DNA from: a virus
Virus record (IMG/VR): IMGVR_UViG_3300030390_001259
Coordinates: 1 to 37,861 of that record
DNA: 37,861 nucleotides
Reading direction: 5' to 3' (one strand)
The position numbers were made by a program, and so were the translations under genes. Every line of letters starts with the position of its first letter. Within the stretch, counting starts at the first letter, position 1. The notes beneath the pieces were generated by a model. The model saw only the letters and a program-made list of their open reading frames with translations. It had not been told where the DNA came from and did not search any database. Shown one piece after another: positions 31,642 to 37,090 of the stretch.

Positions 31642-31766
31642 CCTACTAACCACGGAAAAACATTAGTAAGAACAGCGTAACCAAAAACACAAGCAAGAAT
31701 GACTAAACACACATTGGTAACAAATCGCTCAAACTTGCGTTCATCTAAATCATCACTTCTTTTCAT
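31638..31766 (-). CDS. Single-span membrane micro-protein, 42 aa
   Basis: Charged N-terminus (MKRSDDLDERKFERF) followed by one membrane segment at about residues 16-38 (NVCLVILACVFGYAVL). GGAGA Shine-Dalgarno seven bases before ATG. It overlaps the ninB start. Orientation with a charged cytoplasmic head suggests an inner-membrane peptide. Function unknown. Confidence 0.6.
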   Translation of the reverse strand: MKRSDDLDERKFERFVTNVCLVILACVFGYAVLTNVFPWLVG

Positions 31767-31817
31767 TTTATTTCTCCTTTAGTCTTTGCTTGCGTTTATT
31801 GCTCTTAGAGTTAGCGT

Positions 31818-32093
31818 TTAATACTTTCGGCCTTGATCAACCAAACTTGTACGCATTACCCATTTATTGTTATGGAGATAAACACAATGCAAATCCATAT
31901 CAGTGTCAAGCAAATATTTAGATAACTTACCCCGACTTACTTTTAGTACTCTGGCTAACTTTGATTTATTACCCATAAAAAACGGGGTTAACAGTATTTC
32001 CTCTGCGCTGTAGATATTTATAGCTTTCAAGTTACTCTCCAATAAATGAACTGTATGGCACATAATAGAGCAATATGCGCCATAGTCAAGCAT
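31818..32093 (-). CDS. NinH-like small DNA-binding protein, 91 aa
   Basis: Residues 42-61 (NKSKLARVLKVSRGKLSKY) form a Fis-like helix-turn-helix closely resembling lambda NinH (NQTEVARRLKCSRGTVRKY), followed by a short strand region (DLHCVYLHNNKWV) as in NinH. The N-terminal 35 residues are additional. It overlaps the MazG-like gene stop by one base (TAATG). Its presence with ninB and ninG recreates part of the lambda nin region on the minus strand. Confidence 0.75.
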   Translation of the reverse strand: MLDYGAYCSIMCHTVHLLESNLKAINIYSAEEILLTPFFMGNKSKLARVLKVSRGKLSKYLLDTDMDLHCVYLHNNKWVMRTSLVDQGRKY

Positions 32094-32512
32094 TATAATT
32101 CAGACTCTTTAACAAAAACACCGTCAATCATCTTTCCCTTTCTATCTTTAATGTCATTGTAAGCGTGCTCAAGGCAATTTGAGATAGTCAAACCATGTTG
32201 CTCTGCAATGATAGCCAAAACAACCATACAATCGCCTATATCATCAATAGGTGTGTCATCTGAGGCAGACTTAATCTTACCCTTGTTGTTCAACCCTAAA
32301 ACCAAATTAACAATGTTTTCAGTTATTTCTTCTGACCCTTGTTCACAATGCAAGGTTGCGTACAGTTCAATAACCTCTTCAAGCAGCTTTGAGAATTGCG
32401 CTTGTGGTGTAGCGCCTTCTATAATGTTTCTATCGCTCGCCCAGTAAACAACATTGCTTATCAGTTGCGGTACATGGTGGTTATTTACGTATATTTTATT
32501 TGTGCTCATCAC
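32093..32512 (-). CDS. MazG-like nucleotide pyrophosphohydrolase
   Basis: Expected to hydrolyse nucleoside triphosphates such as (d)NTPs or ppGpp-type alarmones. It shows the MazG four-helix metal site: EEVIEL (45-50, the EExxE half) and DDIGD (90-94, the ExxD-type half), plus the usual C-terminal YNDIKDRKGKMIDGVFVKE. At 139 aa it is single-domain. GTG 32512 is followed directly by ATG 32509, and either may initiate; the latter overlaps the upstream stop. Confidence 0.85.
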   Translation of the reverse strand: MMSTNKIYVNNHHVPQLISNVVYWASDRNIIEGATPQAQFSKLLEEVIELYATLHCEQGSEEITENIVNLVLGLNNKGKIKSASDDTPIDDIGDCMVVLAIIAEQHGLTISNCLEHAYNDIKDRKGKMIDGVFVKESEL

Positions 32513-32631
32513 TCTTTATCCTTGTTTAATTCTTGAATGTCTTGGCGAGTTTTTAATAACTCTAATTCTCTCGCCTCTTGCTCTTCTTGTTCGCAAAGTA
32601 GTTCGACTTCTATTTCTGATAGTTCACTCAT
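32509..32631 (-). CDS. Acidic helical micro-protein, 40 aa
   Basis: A 41-codon ORF whose stop overlaps the MazG-like start (TGATG). Product is Glu/Leu-rich (SELSEIEVELLCEQEEQEARE), likely one long helix. It begins three bases after the stop of the 72-aa gene. The tight packing on both sides supports translation. Confidence 0.6.
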   Translation of the reverse strand: MSELSEIEVELLCEQEEQEARELELLKTRQDIQELNKDKE

Positions 32632-32633
32632 AG

Positions 32634-32852
32634 TCAGACCTCTTTAATTTCGTAATCGTCAATAGTCATAGTGTCATCAACGGCAGTACTGCTACTCCAA
32701 GCTAACTCTTGTGCTGGATTGTTATTTATAGCTGTCACCATATCAACAAGTTCTTTAGCAGTCTCGGGCATGTCATACCCCTCTTCTTTGCTAATCACTA
32801 TTTCATGTGTTGTCGTCTTGGTTACGAAATAAACTATTTCTCTAATTTTCAT
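32634..32852 (-). CDS. Hypothetical protein, 72 aa
   Basis: Family not recognised. A strand-rich N-terminus (REIVYFVTKTTTHEIVIS), a helix (ETAKELVDMVTAIN) and an acidic tail. This matches the general plan of small phage proteins sometimes labelled as beta-alpha fold early proteins. AGAGG Shine-Dalgarno. Confidence 0.65.
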   Translation of the reverse strand: MKIREIVYFVTKTTTHEIVISKEEGYDMPETAKELVDMVTAINNNPAQELAWSSSTAVDDTMTIDDYEIKEV

Positions 32853-32873
32853 CTCTCTATCCTCTTTATAGTG

Positions 32874-33251
32874 CTAAGCACTGTTATTTAACTTGCGACC
32901 AACTCTAGTAATCGCGCCTCTGATTTGCCCTAGCTTGGTTCCGACAAACCCCATTTCTATCTTAAGCTTTCTTGCCTTGATGCAGTATTCGCAACCGTAC
33001 ATGTTCAACACTTCGTCATAGCCATAGCCTCCATCATTATCACGATTTAATATTTTTACCGCTTCATACGCATGATTACCACAAGTGCCGTAAATGATAT
33101 CTTCGTTGCTTAGCTCATCTTTACCGATAAAAACTTCCTCAAATGCTTCGCTATATTTGTGATTAGATAACTCGACGCCAATCTTACGTTTTAGGTTGCT
33201 TTTTAAATCTGCGTATTTTGCGTGCTTTATAATAAGACTCTCTAAACTCAT
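32874..33251 (-). CDS. Hypothetical protein with Cys motif, 125 aa
   Basis: A CGNHAYEAVKIL segment and GCEYCIKARKLKIEMG (about residues 87-103) suggest a zinc site made of CxxC and Cys/His, followed by a basic helix (GQIRGAITRVGRKL). Small proteins with this C-terminal basic helix recur in marine phages, function unknown. Start at ATG 33251, spaced correctly after AGGAG in the linker L2; an in-frame ATG at 33269 lacks a ribosome site. The gene is the last downstream of the alternating-linker array. Confidence 0.65.
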   Translation of the reverse strand: MSLESLIIKHAKYADLKSNLKRKIGVELSNHKYSEAFEEVFIGKDELSNEDIIYGTCGNHAYEAVKILNRDNDGGYGYDEVLNMYGCEYCIKARKLKIEMGFVGTKLGQIRGAITRVGRKLNNSA

Positions 33252-33283
33252 ACTATCTCCTATTGCCATTAAAGGCGGTTAGT
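33249..33283 (-). repeat. Gene-boundary linker L2, copy A (35 bp)
   Basis: Exact 35-bp match to 33873-33907. On the coding strand it runs from a stop-like CTAACCGCC through AGGAG to the ATG. Here it supplies the Shine-Dalgarno and start of gene 32874..33251. Confidence 0.95.
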
Positions 33284-33286
33284 TAA

Positions 33287-33308
33287 GTATCTGTCTAATG
33301 ACAGATAC
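33287..33308 (-). other. Perfect 9-bp hairpin beside linker L2
   Basis: GTATCTGTC (33287-33295) and GACAGATAC (33300-33308) enclose TAAT. There is no T-run, so it is not a standard terminator. It lies between gene 33312..33677 and the linker, and could be an RNA processing site or a protein-binding palindrome. Confidence 0.6.
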
Positions 33309-33311
33309 GGG

Positions 33312-33677
33312 TTAAGGGGTGTTAGTGCATCTAACTCTATTTGCATAAGATAGTGTCTCGTCGGTACTGCATACCCTTAGAGAGCATATATCATCAATAA
33401 GATCTTTGCTAAGAGCTGCAACAACGACAAGCGAGTAATCTAGCAGGGGCTTTTTGTGCTTTACTATTAACACGCTATGAACCCAAGACTCCCCACTAAT
33501 TACCATGCTAGTTATAAAGTATTTGTTTTTATTTTTATTTATTATTACCTCTTCCTTGCCGTTTACATTTATTACACTTTTAACAGTTACCTCCTGACTA
33601 TCTTTTTCTGACCTCCCAACTATTTTTATTTTATCTCCTTTACCTAATAATCCCTCTCTTGAAACTTTCATCTTCAT
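33312..33677 (-). CDS. Hypothetical protein, 121 aa
   Basis: Family not recognised. The first 60 residues look like a small SH3/KOW-like beta barrel (GKGDKIKIVGRSEKDSQEVTV, then VNGKEEVIINKNKNKYFIT). The rest is less ordered. AAGAGAG Shine-Dalgarno within linker L1 copy B. It belongs to the second unit of the alternating-linker array. Confidence 0.6.
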   Translation of the reverse strand: MKMKVSREGLLGKGDKIKIVGRSEKDSQEVTVKSVINVNGKEEVIINKNKNKYFITSMVISGESWVHSVLIVKHKKPLLDYSLVVVAALSKDLIDDICSLRVCSTDETLSYANRVRCTNTP

Positions 33678-33708
33678 TCTCTCTTAGTTGTGTTTTGTGA
33701 TTTGGTTA
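33673..33708 (-). repeat. Gene-boundary linker L1, copy B
   Basis: Matches 34622-34657 at 34 of 36 positions, with the first 26 identical. On the coding strand it reads from the 3' end of a P-like reading frame (…ACAAAACACAAC, TAA) through AAGAGAG to ATG. Here no P gene lies upstream, so the segment is a relic of a gene end carried along with the Shine-Dalgarno. Confidence 0.9.
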
Positions 33709-33716
33709 GTGGTTAT

Positions 33717-33875
33717 TTAATCCTGCTTTGTAATTCGAACAAAATAACCGTCATTTAAGTTAATTCTTATGCCTTCAGCCAGTTTATGAGCCTTACTCAT
33801 GCCTATGACATCTGAGCGCTTAACCACCTCGCCTGTTGATTTAAATATAATATCTACGCTGTAAGTGAAATCCAT
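33717..33875 (-). CDS. Hypothetical small protein, 52 aa
   Basis: A 53-codon ORF starting in linker L2 copy B with AGGAG at normal spacing. The product is a beta-alpha-beta-like small domain (YSVDIIFKSTGEVVKR, MSKAHKLAEGIRI, GYFVRIT). Family not recognised. Position in the linker array and the good ribosome site support it. Confidence 0.65.
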   Translation of the reverse strand: MDFTYSVDIIFKSTGEVVKRSDVIGMSKAHKLAEGIRINLNDGYFVRITKQD

Positions 33876-33907
33876 ACTATCTCCTATTGCCATTAAAGGC
33901 GGTTAGT
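33873..33907 (-). repeat. Gene-boundary linker L2, copy B (35 bp)
   Basis: Identical to 33249-33283. It contains the stop codon of the methyltransferase-like gene at one end and the Shine-Dalgarno and start of gene 33717..33875 at the other. Confidence 0.95.
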
Positions 33908-34619
33908 GTTGGTTGTTTGCTTCAAATACAGCTTGTGCAAATCCGCGAGGTGTCGCGCTTCTAATGTTTTTCGTTTTAAGTGATTTACCGCCAAGCTTTT
34001 TGTGTTGGTCACTATAGCCATTATCAACTTCAACGGGTTTTTTCTCTGGCATAACAAATCCATTGCCCGACCATATACAAGTCTTTTTAGGGTAAGCATC
34101 TCGCGGTTTAATGTATTCTGGATAATTCGGATGTACGTCAACAACAGGCAAGTAGCCGCCATACTCGTAAGGGTGAAATTTATAATCAGGTTTTCGCCAC
34201 ATCGAGCTGATAACGCTAACTGGGTTTTCTAAAGCCCATGGGCAACCAATGACCCCACCTAGGTACTGAGTAAGCTTAACCAATACCATCGCTTCATCTT
34301 GAAAGAACGGGTTATCGTCACGCTTTCTGGCAAAGTGAGCAGCACCACTTACCGCCAAGTGAGTACATTCAGGAAAACCAAATATAAAGCAAATATCCTC
34401 ACCTGTTATAGAGGTTATCTTTTCTAAATCTAAAGAGGATGCATCGCCAGTAACGTCGCAACTAAACCACATACCAGCATTTAAAATATTCGGGTGCAAG
34501 CTTGAAATACTAACGCCCTTCGGGTGTTGACCATCAAAACAGTAACACTGGTATCCAGCCTTAGCCCAGGGCAAAGCCATTAGACCTGTAACATCAAATA
34601 AAAATATCGCCTTTTTCAT
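33903..34619 (-). CDS. C5-methyltransferase-like protein with altered motif IV
   Basis: A class of phage proteins related to cytosine C5 methyltransferases. Motif I appears as LFDVTGLMALPWAKAGY (7-23), motif IV as FPECTHLAVSG (82-92, usually PPCQ/PPCT with the catalytic Cys), and motif VI as ENP (131-133), then SMWRKPDYKFHPYEYGG and KKTCIWS. The Pro-Glu-Cys form keeps the cysteine but loses the second proline. At 238 aa there is little room for a target-recognition domain, so a nucleotide or DNA-modifying role is uncertain. It starts downstream of linker L1 copy A. Confidence 0.75.
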   Translation of the reverse strand: MKKAIFLFDVTGLMALPWAKAGYQCYCFDGQHPKGVSISSLHPNILNAGMWFSCDVTGDASSLDLEKITSITGEDICFIFGFPECTHLAVSGAAHFARKRDDNPFFQDEAMVLVKLTQYLGGVIGCPWALENPVSVISSMWRKPDYKFHPYEYGGYLPVVDVHPNYPEYIKPRDAYPKKTCIWSGNGFVMPEKKPVEVDNGYSDQHKKLGGKSLKTKNIRSATPRGFAQAVFEANNQH

Positions 34620-34621
34620 AT

Positions 34622-34657
34622 TTCATTCTCTCTTAGTTGTGTTTTGTAATGTGGTTA
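34622..34657 (-). repeat. Gene-boundary linker L1, copy A
   Basis: Covers the last codons of the P gene, its stop, the AAGAGAG Shine-Dalgarno and an ATG (34626). That ATG now opens only a 10-codon frame; the methyltransferase-like gene uses ATG 34619. The other copy is 33673-33708. Confidence 0.9.
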
Positions 34658-35340
34658 ACTTTAGCTTTGGCCAAGCCTTTTCGTATGTCTTTAATGTAGT
34701 CTAAACCGCGTTTCCTTCCATCTTCTAATTGTTGCTCACTCATTCTTTCTTTGACTATCTCTCGCGTCTCTAATCGTTCGTGAGTGGTTTCTTCTGGTTC
34801 ACGGTAATCAGAATTAATTAATCCTAGGTATTCATCTTTAAAATGCTTTTCAGCTTTACGGTGTTCAGTTTGGTTTGACGCTGAATTCACTAGCCACCAA
34901 TCAACACGTTTACATAGCTCTATCAACCAAGGTCTAGCATATTTATCAATACCCATTTTCTTTTGGTTGCGATAGTTAATGCAATCCCTCAGTGCTTGTT
35001 GTTCAGTTGGGTAGCCTAAATCTTCAGGGGATGGACTACACCAGCTTATAAACTTACCGCAGCTTGGTAGAAAATCGCTTTCAGATTTGCGCGCCTTAGC
35101 AAAACCATGCTTGATTTGCTCGAGTGTATTTATTTCGTTTTCATTAAACGCTTTAGTCCATTCCATTTTAGCGGCCGACAATTCTTTATCAGTTGGCCAA
35201 GCGTGTTTCCATGCTGGGAAAATAACAGAAAGTTGATCGAACACTTTATTGATAATGTTTTTAGCAAAATCATCAATAACAACTTCTTTCTGTTGAGCTA
35301 TTGGGTTAAAGTTCGCGCCAATTTCAGTTAAATCTTTCAT
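34633..35340 (-). CDS. P: Replication protein P (helicase loader)
   Basis: Lambda P recruits host DnaB to the origin complex. Clear family resemblance: NKVFDQLSVIFPAWKHAWP (31-49; lambda INGVFSQLLATFPA), EWTKAFNENEINTLEQIKHG (60-79; lambda QWVLAFRENGITTMEQVNAG), and FLPSCGKFISWC (90-101; lambda FLPSPGQFVAWC). At 235 aa it matches lambda P (233). It follows the O-like gene by two bases, so the two initiation proteins are made together. Confidence 0.95.
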   Translation of the reverse strand: MKDLTEIGANFNPIAQQKEVVIDDFAKNIINKVFDQLSVIFPAWKHAWPTDKELSAAKMEWTKAFNENEINTLEQIKHGFAKARKSESDFLPSCGKFISWCSPSPEDLGYPTEQQALRDCINYRNQKKMGIDKYARPWLIELCKRVDWWLVNSASNQTEHRKAEKHFKDEYLGLINSDYREPEETTHERLETREIVKERMSEQQLEDGRKRGLDYIKDIRKGLAKAKVNHITKHN

Positions 35341-35342
35341 GG

Positions 35343-35798
35343 TTAGAATCCTTGATCTTGTAAATGCCAGTCGCTATCAGCAGATTTTTTTAAAATATCT
35401 ACCTTATCCTGGCCATTGTTTTTAAGTGGGAATAATCCAGCGTATTCATTATTAATTGAAATCATAACTATCTGCATTTGCTCCTCAAAGTTACCTAGTG
35501 TGGCCAGCTCTTTCTTTTTGGCGTTTGTTTTATATGCTTTTAGCTTGGCAAGCTTTCTATAAGCTAACCATTTATCCCAAGCATCAGTGTTTAACCCCTC
35601 AACCTCTAACGTGGCCAATTCAGTTTTAGCTTTCTTAGCTGGCTTCGCTTTAGTGCGTAAATGAGTTATTAAGTCATCCATATACATAGACCTATTGTAA
35701 CGGTGATTAGTCTCTTTCTGCTTATTTACGACCGCTTCTATATAGGCGTGATTATCTGGATGCAGTGAAAAGCTAAGTGGTTTTTGTTTTTGCTTCAT
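35343..35798 (-). CDS. Replication initiator-like protein: RHH N-terminus plus O-type C-terminal module
   Basis: It occupies the position of lambda O before P. Residues 68-126 (LNTDAWDKWLAYRKLAKLKAYKTN, then MISINNEYAGLFPLK) match the C-terminal module of many phage O/DnaT-like replication proteins that ends in GLFP. The N-terminal DNA-binding part is not the usual winged helix. Residues 5-48 (KPLSFSLHPDNHAYI, NRSMYMDDLITHLR) look like a ribbon-helix-helix domain. Only 151 aa in total. ATG 35798 chosen for its AAGGA; GTG/ATG codons further upstream are possible. Confidence 0.65.
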   Translation of the reverse strand: MKQKQKPLSFSLHPDNHAYIEAVVNKQKETNHRYNRSMYMDDLITHLRTKAKPAKKAKTELATLEVEGLNTDAWDKWLAYRKLAKLKAYKTNAKKKELATLGNFEEQMQIVMISINNEYAGLFPLKNNGQDKVDILKKSADSDWHLQDQGF

Positions 35799-35831
35799 TC
35801 TTATAAGTCCTTGTTTTGATATCTGTTGCAA

Positions 35832-35877
35832 ATATTATAATAATTATATTGACCTGTCAAATGTTAATTGCTAATAT
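35832..35877. promoter_or_regulatory. Back-to-back divergent early promoters
   Basis: Rightward: TTGACC (35849-35854), 17-bp spacer, TAATAT (35872-35877). Leftward: TTGACA (35860-35855), 17-bp spacer, TAATAT (35837-35832). The two -35 boxes abut and form the near-palindrome TTGACCTGTCAA, so the same face is shared by both polymerases and by any operator-binding protein. Confidence 0.85.
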
Positions 35878-35906
35878 TATTCACACACTAACCAGGAGGT
35901 AGAAAA

Positions 35907-36053
35907 ATGCAAAACGTAATACTAAGATGTATAGGTGCAATTGGTTTCGCTTCAATATTGGGAGTTACCCTTGAAGCTGACGCAATAGCAACAGGGATGA
36001 TGGGTGGCTTTATATACTTGTTATTCTCAACAACCAACAACGAGAGAGGATAA
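35907..36053 (+). CDS. Small membrane protein, 48 aa
   Basis: First gene of the rightward early unit, with a strong AGGAGGT Shine-Dalgarno. Hydrophobic segments at about residues 4-20 (VILRCIGAIGFASILGV) and 27-41 (IATGMMGGFIYLLF) suggest a membrane hairpin. The predicted mRNA start is only about 20 bases upstream. Function unknown; an early membrane peptide could modify host physiology or exclude superinfection. Confidence 0.65.
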   Translation: MQNVILRCIGAIGFASILGVTLEADAIATGMMGGFIYLLFSTTNNERG

Positions 36054-36057
36054 AGAA

Positions 36058-36258
36058 ATGAGTAAGTTAACAAACGAAGAAAACATAATTTACCAATTAG
36101 AAACATTAGCAAGCTATGATCCGAGCGATATTGATAACCCGGAATTTGAAGTGGCATATGAGATGCCAACAGGCGAGGAATCATTCGCAACGGTTTGTTG
36201 TACTGATTTAGCTGTCAGAGCACTAAAGCTAATCAGAAGTATTGAATCAAAGGAGTAA
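36058..36258 (+). CDS. Hypothetical early protein, 66 aa
   Basis: Start at ATG 36058, preceded by GAGAGGAT; a longer frame reaches 36004 but runs through the previous gene. Acidic, with DPSDIDNPEFEVAYEMPTGEE then a helix ALKLIRSIES. Family not recognised. Second gene in the rightward early unit. Confidence 0.65.
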   Translation: MSKLTNEENIIYQLETLASYDPSDIDNPEFEVAYEMPTGEESFATVCCTDLAVRALKLIRSIESKE

Positions 36259-36263
36259 TAGCA

Positions 36264-36446
36264 ATGAGTGAGTTACACGAGCGATTTACATTGGATGAAG
36301 GCTGCGATCATTTTCCTGTATTAAGGTTTATGCTGGACGGTAAAGAAATAACGTATAAAGATTTGGTTAAAATATCTAACCAGTTAGCTAATGCATTATT
36401 AGATGCCGGTATGGTATTTAAACTTGAACAAGGAGTAAACAAGTAA
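36264..36446 (+). CDS. Hypothetical early protein, 60 aa
   Basis: AAGGAG Shine-Dalgarno overlaps the preceding stop. The sequence (FPVLRFMLDGKEITYKDLVKISNQLANALLDAG) suggests a strand pair followed by an amphipathic helix. Family not recognised. Its last codons contain the promoter for the structured RNA (36424-36452). Confidence 0.65.
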   Translation: MSELHERFTLDEGCDHFPVLRFMLDGKEITYKDLVKISNQLANALLDAGMVFKLEQGVNK

Positions 36447-36452
36447 TATAAT
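36424..36452 (+). promoter_or_regulatory. Promoter of the structured RNA
   Basis: -35 TTGAAC (36424-36429), 17-bp spacer, -10 TATAAT (36447-36452), predicted start near 36459. It lies at the end of gene 36264..36446 and faces the non-coding stretch. Confidence 0.65.
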
Positions 36453-36458
36453 AATTAT

Positions 36459-36598
36459 GCAGTCGTGAGAAGCTGCTTTGTAAATAGGTATAGTAACAGG
36501 GTTATGTGTTTAAGGTCTTAGTATTTCGTGGGATAAACTTCTCACAAGTACTATACCTACCCCGAGTTACTAGGGCTTTAAACATATAGCCTTTTTTT
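36459..36598 (+). ncRNA. Candidate structured RNA, about 140 nt
   Basis: Predicted 5' end forms hairpin GCAG/CTGC (36459-36462 with 36473-36476). Its loop contains GTGAGAAG (36465-36472). A long hairpin follows: 36498-36523 pairs with 36568-36593 over 26 uninterrupted pairs (six G-U), then 36525-36528 with 36563-36566 and 36530-36531 with 36560-36561. The 28-nt apical loop holds CTTCTCAC (36538-36545), complementary to the 5' loop, and TACTATACCTA (36549-36559), complementary to TAGGTATAGTA (36485-36495). Seven T residues (36592-36598) overlap the stem end, as in an intrinsic terminator. No matching known family is claimed. Confidence 0.7.
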
Positions 36599-37090
36599 GT
36601 GTCTGAATGTATCCGCAGAAGCCTTATAGGTGGAGGGTAAACTTTAATAATTGAGCTTAGGCGTTGAAGTTAGTTAAAGTAGACACAAACCCTTTCAAAG
36701 CTTCTTATCTCTGCCGAATTCTATCGGTTATCGTAAAAAACCTAAGTGCTAGCTAAGCCTAAAAATAAGCAAACTAAGCAAAAGATTATCAATACAGCAT
36801 CAGCTTATTAACGAAAGTGAAGTAGGCAAAGTTTATCAGAGGCTCATTATTTTATAATGCTGGTAAGTGGATTTAGACCCGATGCTTGTAAACCTACGTC
36901 ATTAAGGGTTTGCAATAAACAGGAAATTTAAGCGTACGATTTTATATCCAAGTTCACACCTTGTTAAAAGTGTTCCTGATAAGTGTTTTGATAAGATTGA
37001 ATGATAATAAGTATTTAAATAAAGAACCTTAAGTAATGCCTATCGGGCTTTTAGGGGTCTAAATGATAATATTGCCTAACGGATAATCAA
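36599..37090 (+). other. Non-coding stretch of about 490 bp with further complementary segments
   Basis: No ORF with a ribosome site was seen. TTTGTGTCT (36596-36604) pairs with AGACACAAA (36681-36689), and ACTTTAAT (36641-36648) with GTTAAAGT (36673-36680, one wobble); these two stems abut on the 3' side and could stack. Others: CCGA/TCGG (36714-36727), AATAAGC/GCTTATT (36764-36770, 36803-36809), CATTAT/ATAATG (36845-36859) and GTTT/AAAC (36908-36920). TGATAAG is repeated at 36978 and 36989. It may extend the RNA above or be an origin or control region. Confidence 0.4.

Noticed and set aside
36447-37090. Group I intron with GIY-YIG ORF
   Set aside because: No recognisable P7/P3 core sequences and no split coding sequence on either side.
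36447-37090. tRNA, tmRNA or CRISPR array
   Set aside because: No cloverleaf, no CCA-ending acceptor stem and no regularly spaced identical repeats were found.
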